DNA of 33,824 nucleotides, taken from assembly GCA_021464525.1 (NCBI GenBank), contig JADRCO010000438.1, positions 1-33,824 on the forward strand. Direction: 5' to 3'. Below the pieces are notes generated by a model. The model was not told the origin of the DNA. It saw nothing but the letters and a program-made list of their open reading frames with translations, and made no database searches. The position numbers and the translations under genes were made by a program. This DNA is from Rhizophagus sp. LPA8_4_AMF (lineage: Eukaryota; Glomeromycota; Glomeromycetes; Glomerales; Glomeraceae). Shown here one piece after another: positions 1-10,309 of the stretch (position 1 is its first letter; every line of letters begins with the position of its first letter).

Positions 1-67
1 GTATCCCCCTTAAAATGTACCTCCTTTGTATAATATCTCCCTAACGTTGTACCATCCTCTATATAGA

Positions 68-124
68 GTACCCCGGGGTACTATTCAAGTTAGGTTCTGA
101 TCTGCGTTGAATAGTACCCGGTAC
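68..124. repeat. GC-rich nested palindrome and hairpin
   Basis: A perfect 14-bp palindrome, GTACCCCGGGGTAC, lies at 68-81. Arms GGGTACTATTCAA (76-88) and TTGAATAGTACCC (107-119) form a perfect 13-bp inverted repeat around an 18-base loop. A second small palindrome, TAGTACC-C-GGTACTA, covers 112-126. In such AT-rich DNA this GC-rich nested symmetry is unlikely to be chance. It could be a transposon terminus, a cruciform or a protein-binding site; the sequence alone does not say which. Confidence 0.6.
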
Positions 125-1119
125 TAATGTCAGCGCTATACGGTATTATTATAATTACTGTTTTATTATATAATAACTTAATTAATGTGGTGAATACTCA
201 TCATAAAATGATCGAGAGTTTATATCAAAGTAGATCTGTTTACATTTGTTACACAATTTATTTATTTTTTATTTTTTAAAAAATAAAATAACGAGGTTCA
301 CAAGAATGTGAAACAAATAAATTTATCATTAAATATAATAAATTACTTTATTATTAAATGTAATAATTTTTTTTTTTTTTTTTAAAGCATTTAAATTTGA
401 TTTTAAATTTATCTCCTTCAAAAAAGACAACCGATGAGCTGAAATATAGAAAAACCATTACACACCCGATGCGCATTATGCAAATACAGTAAAAAAAAAA
501 AGATGATCGAGTTACATCTATTGTTATAATCTATTATTCCAAAGAATCACGTATTAAACTTTTAAATTTTTGATATGATTGTCAGTTGTTTATTAATATA
601 ATATAATATAAATGATTAAATTCAAAAGTGCAATTATTAAAATAGTATAAATCATCATTTGCAATAATGATACTGCATTGTAGCGAAGAAAAAGAAGAGA
701 ATATTTCAGATTTTTTTTTGATATTTTTTTTTTTTTTTTTTTTTTTTTTGATAAAGCATTTATGATACACATGATCATAAAGGGACTACTGTTTATACAT
801 ACAATTGTATAAAAAAAATTCAGTCATCACAAAAAGCAACGTGACATAATTAGAGTAAAGTCACGTGATCACGAACTTCGCTGGTAGGCGGCGTGATTAA
901 CAATATAATTAACTGGTAATTAATTCTCACGATATTTTATGTATTTTATACCTTGAAAACTATTTTTTTTTTGATTTACAAAAATTCAAAAGTTTCGTAT
1001 TAGTAAAATCAATAAGGTGGAATGTTCAGTTGCCAAATTATTAGCAGGTAAGATAAATCATAAGTTGATATATTTATAAACACGTGCATCTAAAAAAATT
1101 CCGAAAATCTATTGTATGA
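125..1119. other. Gene-free AT-rich stretch
   Basis: I see no supportable gene here. There are long homopolymer T runs (368-383 and 711-749). Short open frames on the minus strand around 582-778 translate the poly-T as poly-lysine and are not credible genes. At 861-872 the overlapping palindromes TCACGTGA and GTGATCAC occur; TCACGTGA recurs at 1794-1801. This is an E-box-like core of unknown significance. Confidence 0.5.
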
Positions 1120-1431
1120 TTGGCAAAATCTTACAAATTTCATGATTTAGGATCGAAAATATGGAATATAAACAAATCAACATTTTTTTATTTTACATTT
1201 CCCAAATATGCTACTCAGTACTCACTCAATAAAGCAGGATCAGAAGCAATAAGAAAAAAAGTGCACTATATTGTATATTCTAAATGTTCAGGTCAAGTTA
1301 AGAAATAAAGAAAAGGCATATAAAACAGTTAATACAGTAGCTAGACGAACCTAATTGCACACCTGGTGCACCAGATGCAAAATATGATTGGAAATATAGT
1401 GACACTGAACATTTTAAAAATGAAGATTAAC
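1120..1431 (+). pseudogene. Unidentified coding relic with a frame change
   Basis: An open frame at 1120-1308 encodes a basic, coding-looking segment (for example NKAGSEAIRKKVHYIVYSKC). After its stop a second frame at 1344-1431 continues with a non-low-complexity segment (DEPNCTPGAPDAKYDWKYSD). Composition and the abutting frames suggest one decayed coding sequence with at least one frameshift, or two exons whose junction I cannot place. I do not recognise the family; a transposon-derived protein is possible. Confidence that this was once coding is modest. Confidence 0.3.
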
Positions 1432-2597
1432 AAATTTCACATCAAAGTTTAAAGCAAAGAACAAAAGGAATACATTATATATATTATTTTTATAAATAAA
1501 AGTAAATTATTCATATATTAAAAAAGAGACCTATTTGTACACGGGATGTTCAAACACAGGTTTCCAAAAAAAGTAAATTTATGCTGATCATTTAATGTTG
1601 GGCAGAATAGGGCAGAATTAAATTTAACGAAAAAAAAAAAAACAAAAAAAAAAGATTTGTTAAATTAGTCGAAATTGACATTCAAAATCAACTTTGACGC
1701 TTTTAAGTAAACTTACAGAACAGTCAAAAATACACCTATATATGTTTTTTAAAAAATTATATTTAAAAATTTTTTTTACATAATTTTATAAGGTCACGTG
1801 ATACGAGGATGAACACAACTCCCCCGTGTAAATTAAGGAATTTTCTTTATTTTTTATTTTCGTATTCCTATTATTCATGTACTTCTATTTACTTGTGAAA
1901 GAATTTCTATTGGATTAAATGTACAGTACTTGTTGCACGCTGTGCGTGTATCTTAATAAATTAAATATACCATTCTTTATAAAACCATAACAGACAAAAA
2001 CGTGTATCAGATTTATTTGATTGACTGAATTATCTGGATATCCACGAATATTGACCAATCAATAAATTTTCTAAGGATAAACAATTTAATTAAATTGAAT
2101 TTTTAAAAAATCAGATGTTTCTTTTAATACCGTATATAGTTTAAATAATGGTTTGTTAAAGCCTATGGTATTTGATAACCAAAATTGTTTTCATTATCAG
2201 TTATAGGATGATGGTGAAAAACAGATTTTTTTATATTTATAATAAAATTAAATTTTTTATTGTTAAATTTATCGTAACAAAAAAGAGTTAAAACTTAAAA
2301 TTCATCAATTAAGACGGCATCATAACTTGCTTCCGGAATTTAATGTGATTTTTAAAATGATGCTACTTTAAATCTTAACGGTTAAAATCTATTAAATTCA
2401 GTAGAGAATTTCCTTTATTTATATCGATTATATTATATGGATTTTTTTTAAGCGATCTCTTTTTCTTAGTGTAACAGTTATTTCATGGGGAGTCATGAAA
2501 ATCATGGTGTATTGATATTTGATTGTTACAAAGATTTACGTATGTATCGTAAAAAATGATTTAGTTGTTCTTGATATATGATGTAAACAATAGACCA
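1432..2597. other. Gene-free AT-rich stretch
   Basis: No coding region, RNA gene or clear repeat is visible. It contains A/T homopolymers and one CACGTG core at 1794-1801. Confidence 0.4.
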
Positions 2598-3161
2598 CAC
2601 TAGGGTCGGGTCAGTCCCGTCCGATCCAGTTCGGTTCTAGAAAGATCAGTCTTTCAGTTAGGTGGAGCATCTTTTGACCATGGTTCTAGCGTTAGTGATT
2701 TCAAATTTACTTTTTGTTTATAACGTCGGTATACTATAGTTGGGTTGATGGACAAGACAATGAAATACTAAATTTTTGACATTAATATTTATTACCTTTG
2801 TTTTCATTGTAATTTAATTATGACTCTGAGAACTCGGAATTTAAGAATAAAAATACTGGTCGTTTTTTGCGAAATTTTAAAACCTTATACATTTACTGAA
2901 ATATTAAAAAGAATTATAAAAGCTATCGTAACGTTATCAATTGAAAAGGATTCTTATTTCTCGTACTTTAAACTTTTTAAAGCATATAAGGAATCGAATG
3001 ATTGTTAATAATGGGAATATGTTATCATTTTATTTTATGAAAAATTTTATATAATCAGTCACAACCTGACTGGTCCTCAAATCCTGGACCAAAGACCGTG
3101 AAGATCAGTCCTAAGATCAGTCCCTAAAGACCAGCCTTTCTAGGACCGATCCAATCCTATG
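2598..3161. mobile_element. Candidate non-autonomous inverted-repeat element
   Basis: Two GC-rich islands flank about 400 bp of AT-rich DNA and are imperfect reverse complements. The left end runs CACTAGGGTCGG, then after a gap TTCGGTTCTAGAAAGATCAG. The reverse complement of the right end runs CATAGGATTGG, then ATCGGTCCTAGAAAGGCTGG. The interior holds only a 62-codon AT-rich open frame (2820-3008) without recognisable domains. The CACTA-like terminus is suggestive, but I see no clean target-site duplication, so this may be an old MITE-like copy or a dispersed repeat. Confidence 0.4.
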
Positions 3162-3980
3162 ATCACACATGCAATTTCTTTATCAAATTTCAATTAAATT
3201 CCTTATTTAAATGTTATAGCATCATTTAAATTTTTTTCTAATATTTCGCCATCTGCATACTCAAGAAAAATCAATAAACAATAAATTTTGAAAATATAAT
3301 TTTTAATAGGTTCAAAGTTTATTAGATAAAAATCTCATCAAGAATTTCTTAAAAATGTTGTAATTTTCTTAATTATATTACCAGTACGCAGCATGAAACG
3401 AAGTGAACCAATCACAGCAAATCTCGATTGCGAGTTACATTTACATGACAACATATTCCAAAGTTGGATCTATAACGAAAGCTGACGAAAGGGCTGAGAA
3501 GGCTTTGCATTGCATAAAGTTTGTTGTTCTATTTGAAATAAACTGTAGTGAAACAATAATAAGACGATAGCATTGGAAAGATCTTCTAGGAGCAGAATTC
3601 TTTTTTCTAAGTTTTTACGGCTATCTTTCTTTTGTGTAGCTGGTTCCTTGCGCCTTTTTTGCAAAGAAAAAAAAAGAGAAATTATGAAAAAAAAATTATT
3701 TCAAAGTAAAAAAACAATTTACATAACTGAGTGAACCCAATTTTTTTTTGATTCGCACAAACTAATTTAAAAAAAATATATGAAATATCCCAATGATGCA
3801 ATATTAGGTTTAAAGTTTGTAGCTCTATTCTACTTAATGAATTGGAATTTCTACTTTAAGCGATTTGTCTTATTATAAAAATTAAAATAAATATAAATAT
3901 GATTTTATTTTTTTTCTTGCTATGCAACGAGTCTTATGATAGTAAATAAAGAATGACGATGTGAAACAAAAAAAGAAAAA
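3162..3980. other. Intergenic stretch upstream of kinase gene 1
   Basis: No supported gene. A minus-strand open frame of 64 codons at 3470-3664 has balanced, basic composition (RRKEPATQKKDSRKNLEKR near its start) and the segment is less AT-rich than its surroundings. It has no recognisable domain and no evident partner exon, so I leave it as an unsupported small open frame. Confidence 0.35.
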
Positions 3981-4163
3981 TTTTTCTTTCTTTAACTTAT
4001 TTGGTAATTTTAATAAGACCAATCTAACGTTTATTGGAATGATCAGAAAACTGATACTGTGATTGGCGTCAAAAAAAATTTTTTTTCTTTAACGTTTTTG
4101 GTAATTTAAATAAGAATAGTCTAACGTTAATTGGAATGATCGGTAAATTGATAGTGTGATTGG
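3981..4163 (+). promoter_or_regulatory. Two tandem copies of a conserved upstream element
   Basis: A roughly 86-bp direct repeat (3981-4066 and 4078-4163) lies just upstream of kinase gene 1. Its core, TCTAACGTTTATTGGAATGA followed by a CTGATACTGTGATTGG-like segment, starts at 4023 and again at 4120. The same core lies at 10141-10185 in front of kinase gene 2, at a similar distance from its start codon (about 150 and 169 bp). Conservation within otherwise drifting AT-rich flank is consistent with a promoter or 5' leader element, but it could also simply be carried over from the gene duplication. Confidence 0.5.
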
Positions 4164-4265
4164 AATTAGTGTTCAAACAATCATTTCTTTATTAACCAAA
4201 TTTTTTTTTTTTTTGCGGCCACTTTTAAATCGAGGAATTTTTTTTTTTTTCGTTCAAAAAATTTT

Positions 4266-6778
4266 ATGTCAATGGAATTAGACTTCGCAGATTGTGAAGA
4301 TTTGGCAAGGGGGAAAGAAATTATTGAGGAAAATTTTATAAATTGGACCAGTGGGAATGAAGTAATTGATAACTATATTCAAGAAAAGCAATTAGAATAT
4401 GGTGGGAATGGCGCAGTATTTAGGTGGATACCATATGGTGAGCTTATTGACATTAAAGAAATAGAAGATAATCGTTTAACTACAGCAATATTGAAGAATG
4501 GGTCATTGTATTATAGTAAATATGAAAAGAAATGGATAAAAGGATCACATGAAAAAGTTGTGTTAAGATTTTTATGTAGCCCAAAAGATATTTACGACAA
4601 CATATCTTATAAGGTATTAAAATTTTTCATTGTTGATTAATTTAGTTGAGTATTAATGTAGTTTTAATTATTTTGTATTTTTGTAGATTAATTCACATTT
4701 GACATATAATTGTTATGGAATATCTCAAAATCCAGATACAAAAGAGTATATTTTAGTTTATGATATTAATTATTATGATCATTGTGAAAAATGTTGTAAT
4801 AATTACACTAGTAAAGAATTTAGATGGTGCGGACAATGTGGAGTAAATTTTTTAAAAACTAATTTTATAAATTGGACCAGTGGAAATGAAATAATTGATA
4901 ATTACATTCAAGAAAAGCAATTAAAATGCGATAGACGTGATAGTGTATTTGAATGGATACCATATAGTGATTTTATTCATATTGAAGAAATAGGAGATAA
5001 TTGTTTGACTACAGCAATATGGAAGGATGGTCCATCATATTATGATAAATACTCTGAAAAGAAATTGATAAAAAGTTCATCATATGAAAAAGTTGTATTA
5101 AGATCTTTATATTATTCAGAGAATATGACTGAAGAATTTTTAAATAAGGTATGTAATTTTCTATAAAATTAGTTTAAATATTAATGGTAATGTTAATTTT
5201 TTTTGTATTTAATAGGTTGAATCATATTTATTAAATGATGAAGTAAATGAAGTAAAGAATTATGGAATATCTCAAAATCCAGATACAAAAGTTTATACTT
5301 TAGTTTTTGGTTTTATAAGTAATTATTTTAGAGATGAATATTTTAAAAATTATTGTAAAAAATGTGGTAATACATATAATAAATGTAATGAAATTTATTG
5401 GTGTAAACAATGTCAAATAAATCAATTACAAACTAATTTTACAAGCTGGACTAGTGGAAATGAGAGAATCGATGATTTTATTCAAAAAATGCAATTAAAA
5501 ATTAATAGTAATGATGATGAGACATTTGAATGGATACCATACAACGAGTTTATCGAAATTAAAGAAATAAGGGATAATTGTTTGACTTTGGCAATATGGA
5601 AGAAAGGTCCACTATCATATAATAAATATGAAAAGAAATGGATGAGGAAATCATGTGGGGAAAAAGTTAATTTAAAATATCTACATAATTCACAGGATAT
5701 TATTGACACACTTTCAAATATGGTATTAGAATTTTTCTATGAATTTCGATTGAATGTTAATATTCATTAATATTGATTTTTTTTTTTTGCGAATTGATAG
5801 GTTGATAAACTTGACTTTGGAATCTCTCAAAACCCGGTTACGAAAGTCTATATTTTGGTTTCTGATTGTGATCGTTATTGTGAAAAATGTGGTAATAAGT
5901 ATGAAATTCCTTATTCTACCAAATGGTGTAAACAATGTCAAATAAGTCTGATAAATCAATTAAAAAATAATTTTACAAGTTGGACTAGTGGAAATGAGAG
6001 AATTGATGATTTCATTCAAAAAATGCAATTAAAAATTAATAAATATGATGATGTGATATTTGAGTGGATACCATATAATGAGTTAATTGAAATTAACGAG
6101 ATAAGTGGAGATGATGATGGATTTACTACAGCAATATGGAAAGACGGTCACTTATCTTATGACATTGATAGAAAGGGATGGACAAGAAAATCATATGAAA
6201 AAGTTGGATTAAGGTTTTTATATGACTTACAGAATTTTACTGATGAATTTTTAGATAAGGTATTTAAATTTTCTATAAATTTAAGTTTAAATATTAGTTT
6301 AGTGTTAATTTTTTTTTTTTTGTATTAGGTTGAATCCTATTTGGCAAATAAACTAGTGTTTGGAATATCACAAAATCCAGATACGAAAGTTTATGTTTTG
6401 GTCTTTAATAATAATAAATTTGTCTATTATTGTGAAAAATGTGGCAATAAATACAATGTATATTATTTGATGTGGTGTAAACAATGTCAAATAGGTCAAT
6501 TAAAAGATAATTTTAAAAACTGGACTAGTGGAAATGAGAGAATTGATAATTTCATTCAAGAAACGCAATTAAAAATCAATGAATATAATGATGTGATATC
6601 TGAGTGGATACCATACAATGAGTTAATTGATATTAAAGAGATAAATAAAGATGATAGGTTTTCTACAGCAATATGGAAGAATGGCCCATTATGTTACAGT
6701 AGATCATATAGGAAATATAGAAGGAAATTTGATGAAAATGTTTTATTAAAATATCTAAATGATACATTTTTAAATGAG
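4266..6778 (+). repeat. Array of five degenerate N-lobe exons (gene 1)
   Basis: Exons 1-5 share one consensus: GISQNPDTKxYxLVF, CEKCGNKY...WCKQCQ, NFxxWTSGNExIDxFIQ, FEWIPYNELIDIKEI, xTAIWKDGPLxY, KVxLRxLYxSQ, then DEFLNK at the donor. The first exon lacks the GISQNP and zinc-ribbon parts and starts directly before the WTSGN motif. Each exon begins inside alphaC and ends inside alphaC, so each splice junction rebuilds a whole N-lobe. The VALK equivalents read VVLR, VVLR, VNLK, VGLR and VLLK. The glycine-rich loop is lost in all five. Linker lengths and the ribbon spacer vary between copies. Confidence 0.85.
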
Positions 6779-8243
6779 GTATGAAATATTTCTTAAGCTG
6801 TAATTTATTTATATGTTAATAATATTGATATAATTTATTTTAGCAGATTAAAAATTCAATTGAGAAGAGTTATGGAGTATCTCAAGATCCAAATACAAAT
6901 GATTTTATTTTAGTTCTTCAATTTAATTATTATTGTAAAAACTGTGGTAAAAAATACAATAATAAATTTGAAATAGATAATAAAAGTTGTGCGTCATGTC
7001 AAACAGATCATGAAAATGAAAAAATAAATGAATTAATTCAGAAAATAAAATTAAGTACTGATCACAACTCTAAAGAATCTAATATATTATTTGAGTGGAT
7101 ATCATATGATCAGTTTGATGATATTAAAGAAATAGGTAAAGGTGGTTTCTCTACAGTATATTCAGCAATATGGAAAGATGGTTTATTATATTATCGTCAT
7201 TATGATTGGAAAAGACAGCCAAATACGAGAGTTGCTTTAAAATGTTTACATAATTCACAAAATTCTCTTGATGAGTTTATAAATGAGGTATGAATTTCCT
7301 TATAATTTAAGCATTTTTTAATATACATTTTAATATTAATATAATTCTATAGGTTAAAGCATATCCAAATCAAAAAATAAATAATGTTCTTAAAATATAT
7401 GGAATATCAAAAAATCCAGATACAAAAGAATATATCATGGTGCTTGAATATGCGGAAGGTGGAAATTTCAATAATTATTTTAATAAAAATTATGAAAGTT
7501 CTGATTGGCTTGATGGATTAAAATTATTAACTAATATTATTAATGGTCTTAGTAAAATTCATCAAAAACAGATGGTTCATCGTGATTTTCATGTAGGAAA
7601 TATATTATTTACAAATATAAAAGATATTTATTTAAATAATAAGGATAATGATTATAATGCATGTATTTCTGATATGGGATTATGTAGAAAAATTGATGAT
7701 ATTGACGAAACAAATATTTATGGAGTTATGCCTTATGTAGCTCCCGAGGTATTGAAAGGAAAATCTTATACTCAAGTTGCAGATATATATAGTTTTGGTA
7801 TGATTATGTATTTTGTATCAACTGGAAGGCAACCATTTTCTGATCTTGCTCATGATGAGGTTTTAGTGCTAAATATATGTAATGGAATTAGACCTGAAAT
7901 AAATAAAAAGCTTGCACCAAAATGTTATATTGACTTAATGGAGAGTTGTTGGAATTCAAATCCAGATAATAGACCAAATTCTATTGAAATAAAAGAAATG
8001 ATTGAGTTATTTTGTAATTCACTAGATCAAAAATTTATGAAAAAGGAACAGAAACACTATGAAATTGAAGGGCAATTTAAAGAAACAGAAGAATTTAGAA
8101 AAGCAAATCTTTTATCAATTAAAAATGGCCAATCGACTACTCATACACAAGCTATTTATACATCTCGACTACTTAATCCTTTTACAAAAAGTCTTGATAA
8201 TATTAATAGTAATACAGTAGAAATTACTGATTTTACAAAGTAA
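4266..8243 (+). CDS. Multi-module zinc-ribbon protein kinase, gene 1
   Basis: Seven exons: 4266-4613, 4687-5148, 5216-5722, 5801-6259, 6329-6778, 6847-7287 and 7353-8243. They are joined by six GT-AG introns of 65-78 bp, all phase 0, giving about 1185 residues. Exons 1-5 encode degenerate kinase N-lobes joined by zinc ribbons. Exon 6 carries the intact glycine loop (GKGGFSTVYSAIW, about residues 839-851), VALK Lys (about 874) and alphaC Glu (889). Exon 7 carries the C-lobe: VHRDFHVGN (catalytic Asp about 967), DMG (996-998), APE (1019-1021) and a tail ending TSRLLNPFTKSL. A TKL-like Ser/Thr or dual-specificity kinase is inferred. The second Met (4272) aligns with the only Met of the paralogue and may be the true start. 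It lies in tandem with gene 2. Confidence 0.85.
6841..6846 (+). other. NAGNAG tandem splice acceptor
   Basis: Intron 5 of kinase gene 1 ends in TAGCAG. Splicing after either AG keeps the frame, adding or dropping one Gln at the start of exon 6. The distal AG matches the exon start used by the paralogue. Confidence 0.5.
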
Positions 8244-8310
8244 GTAACATTTTTTTACTATTCTTATATTTTTATTTACTTTATCTCATTTTTGCTATTT
8301 CACATTTTAG
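8240..8310 (+). other. Possible terminal intron overlapping the stop codon
   Basis: A consensus donor GTAAGT starts at 8240 and overlaps the TAA at 8241-8243. A TTTTAG acceptor ends at 8310, giving a 71-bp intron, the same size as the others in this gene. Splicing would replace the last Lys with Asn-Leu before a new TAA. Gene 2 keeps the same arrangement (13710-13773) with a weaker GTAACC donor and the same ATGTTTTAG-type acceptor. Confidence 0.4.
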
Positions 8311-8600
8311 CTTATAACTATTTTCTATGTCTTAAAAGTTTAAGGTAAAAGAGTGTATTGATTCTACATAAATAATATAAGTATAAAGATATTCCAAATA
8401 GTAGAAATATTTAATTAAACTTCTGTCAAATCTTTACAGTCTGTAATTAAAAAAAAATACTCTTAAGTATTGTACTTTATTTTTCATGGAATTCTTTCAT
8501 CTTATTTTTATTACTGATTTTGTTTAACACTGATTATAGAGTAATATGTAAATCTTTCTTTGTATAATAAGAACCAGTTTGTAATTAAACAAAATAGTGA
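8244..8600 (+). other. 3' flank shared with kinase gene 2
   Basis: This segment aligns with 13714-14071 at many points, for example TCTTAAAAG, AAATCTTTACAG and a long match around AACACTGATTATAGAGTAAT. It marks the 3' side of the segmental duplication that made the kinase pair and probably contains the 3' UTR. I see no unambiguous polyadenylation signal. Confidence 0.55.
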
Positions 8601-10140
8601 CAATTAATAAACAAATTCATTTAATAATTAAAAAACTAATATATTTCCTACATACTAAAAAATAATCCTGACGTTTAGATTACCTTTCGTATAAATAATT
8701 TATATAAATAATTTGAGTGATTTATTGTGCCTGACCTATCCCGTTTTTTGTTAGCTTGGACGATTTTCAGGTAGCTTGATCGACAGGTCTCGTGTTTCCT
8801 TAGACGATTTGATTAGACAATTTGATCAAGTTTGATTACTAATGTGAAATATTATTTTTTAGTTTTCGTTTTATATCTACTAACTAGAAATATGCGTTCA
8901 TTATCGGGGACTTCGTCCATGATTATACTAATGTACATTATTTTATTATGAATTAAAGATTTTATGCAGCATTTTAAGAGTGTTACTAAATCTCACTGCA
9001 GTTTTGAATTGCGTGACAAGTGATTTGTCTGTGCCTGATCTATTTTTATTTTCTACTACTTTTATTTTTAGTTCCTAGTAACACTAATAATAGATATAAA
9101 TTTTTTAGTAAGAATTTTTATAATACATTATTACGTTTAATGAACAATTGATGGTTATAATAAATTTTCTGATAATTAATTTTTTTTTTGATAGATCATT
9201 TCGGTTGTAAATTTTTTTACAGGGGAGACAGGGAATTTCGTTAAAGATTTTTTTATAATAATATATAGATGCTATTGTTTCTGTCTTTTAAGACCGATTT
9301 TTTTTATATTATTTTTTTTTCGGTTTTATTTTTAGTTTTTCTTTAGACCATGTTATTATTTTTTTATAAACATCTTTTTTTCGGTTTTAGTCTTTTATTT
9401 AAAAATATTATTATTCTTTTTCAGTCTTTTTTTCTTTTTCCTTTTCGGTTTCTTTTTTCAACCCAATTTTTCTCCCCCAATTGTTTTTTGTTATTTTTTT
9501 ATGGTGATTTTTTGTATTCTTTACTTTTCTTTTTTTGGGTTGGCTTATTTTTCAATATGAATTTTATTTTCACTTTTCTTTTTTTGGTTGGCTTATTTTC
9601 CAATCCGAAAAAAATTTCGAATTTTTTTTCTGAATACATGGTAAATTGGTAATTGCCGATTCTTATTATTAATAACTATTTATTTTTTAGATTTAAGCTC
9701 AATAATAGACTATCATTCTTTTTTTTAATATAGATCACTATGATAGTTTTTTTTGTATATTTATTTTTAAGTAACAATAGATCGTTATATATAATGGTGT
9801 TTTAAGGATTTTTCTTTTTTTTTTTTAATATAGATTGCTATGATAGTTTTTTGTGATTATTATTATTATTTTTTTTTTGTAATAATAGATTATTCAGAAT
9901 TATTTTTTGTAATAAAAGTTTATAAATGTAAATATATAAATTTAAATCATAAATTCTACAGTATTGCAATGTCTGCTTTGTGTAATAATAAATTTTTAAT
10001 CAATTTTTCCATTGATATAACATACGTGTAATATTTGTAATTAAGTAAAATAACTGATTTCTTCTGCCTATAAAGCATGACATACATGCTTTTAAACACT
10101 TTATAGAATTTTTATTTAAAAAAGTTAGACATAAAAGTAA
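8601..10140. other. T-rich spacer between the kinase genes
   Basis: No credible gene. From about 9180 to 9860 the plus strand is extremely T-rich, and open frames there (such as 9350-9652) translate to Phe/Leu-rich low complexity. Two internal direct repeats stand out: 9522-9556 with 9571-9604 (core TTTTCTTTTTTTGGGTTGGC), and about 9721-9756 with 9821-9856 (core TTTTTTAATATAGATCACTA) exactly 100 bp apart. The phrase TGTGCCTGA-CTAT also occurs twice, near 8727 and 9030. Confidence 0.5.
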
Positions 10141-10185
10141 TCTAACGTTTATTGCAAATGATCAACAAATTGATACTGTGATGGG
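10141..10185 (+). promoter_or_regulatory. Upstream element of kinase gene 2
   Basis: A single copy of the element that is doubled before kinase gene 1. It begins TCTAACGTTTATTGCAAATG and ends TGATACTGTGATGGG. A shared TTAACCAAATTT block and a shared CGTTCAAAAATTTTA leader follow before the start codon in both genes. Confidence 0.5.
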
Positions 10186-10309
10186 AAGGCGTACATCATT
10201 ACACGAAAAAATCATTACGTCATATTTTCTTTGTTAACCAAATTTAGTCTTATTGTATCATTTTTTTATTGTCGAGTTGTTATTTTTCGTTCAAAAATTT
10301 TAATATTAA

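Noticed and set aside
582..778. Two minus-strand open frames with poly-lysine runs
   Set aside because: They are translations of a long poly-T tract, overlap each other in different frames, and have no domain.
3470..3664. Minus-strand 64-codon frame with a basic start, considered as a bZIP-like exon
   Set aside because: The basic stretch does not match the invariant bZIP Asn/Arg pattern, and there are no regular Leu heptads or partner exons.
5482..5959. Antisense open frames overlapping gene 1 exons
   Set aside because: They are mirror frames of conserved sense exons, without their own domains or splice logic.
4266..6778. Reading the five modules as separate small zinc-ribbon genes
   Set aside because: Gaps are 67-78 bp with donor and acceptor sites, exons are phase 0 throughout, and modules 2-5 have no ATG near their start.
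7437..8243. Treating the kinase C-lobe as its own 268-residue gene starting at the internal Met
   Set aside because: This would start within beta5. Upstream codons continue in frame to a good acceptor at 7352 and complete the kinase domain.
9350..9652. 100-codon Phe/Leu-rich open frame that could pass for a membrane protein
   Set aside because: It arises from T-rich low-complexity DNA with internal direct repeats. Hydrophobicity here is a base-composition effect.
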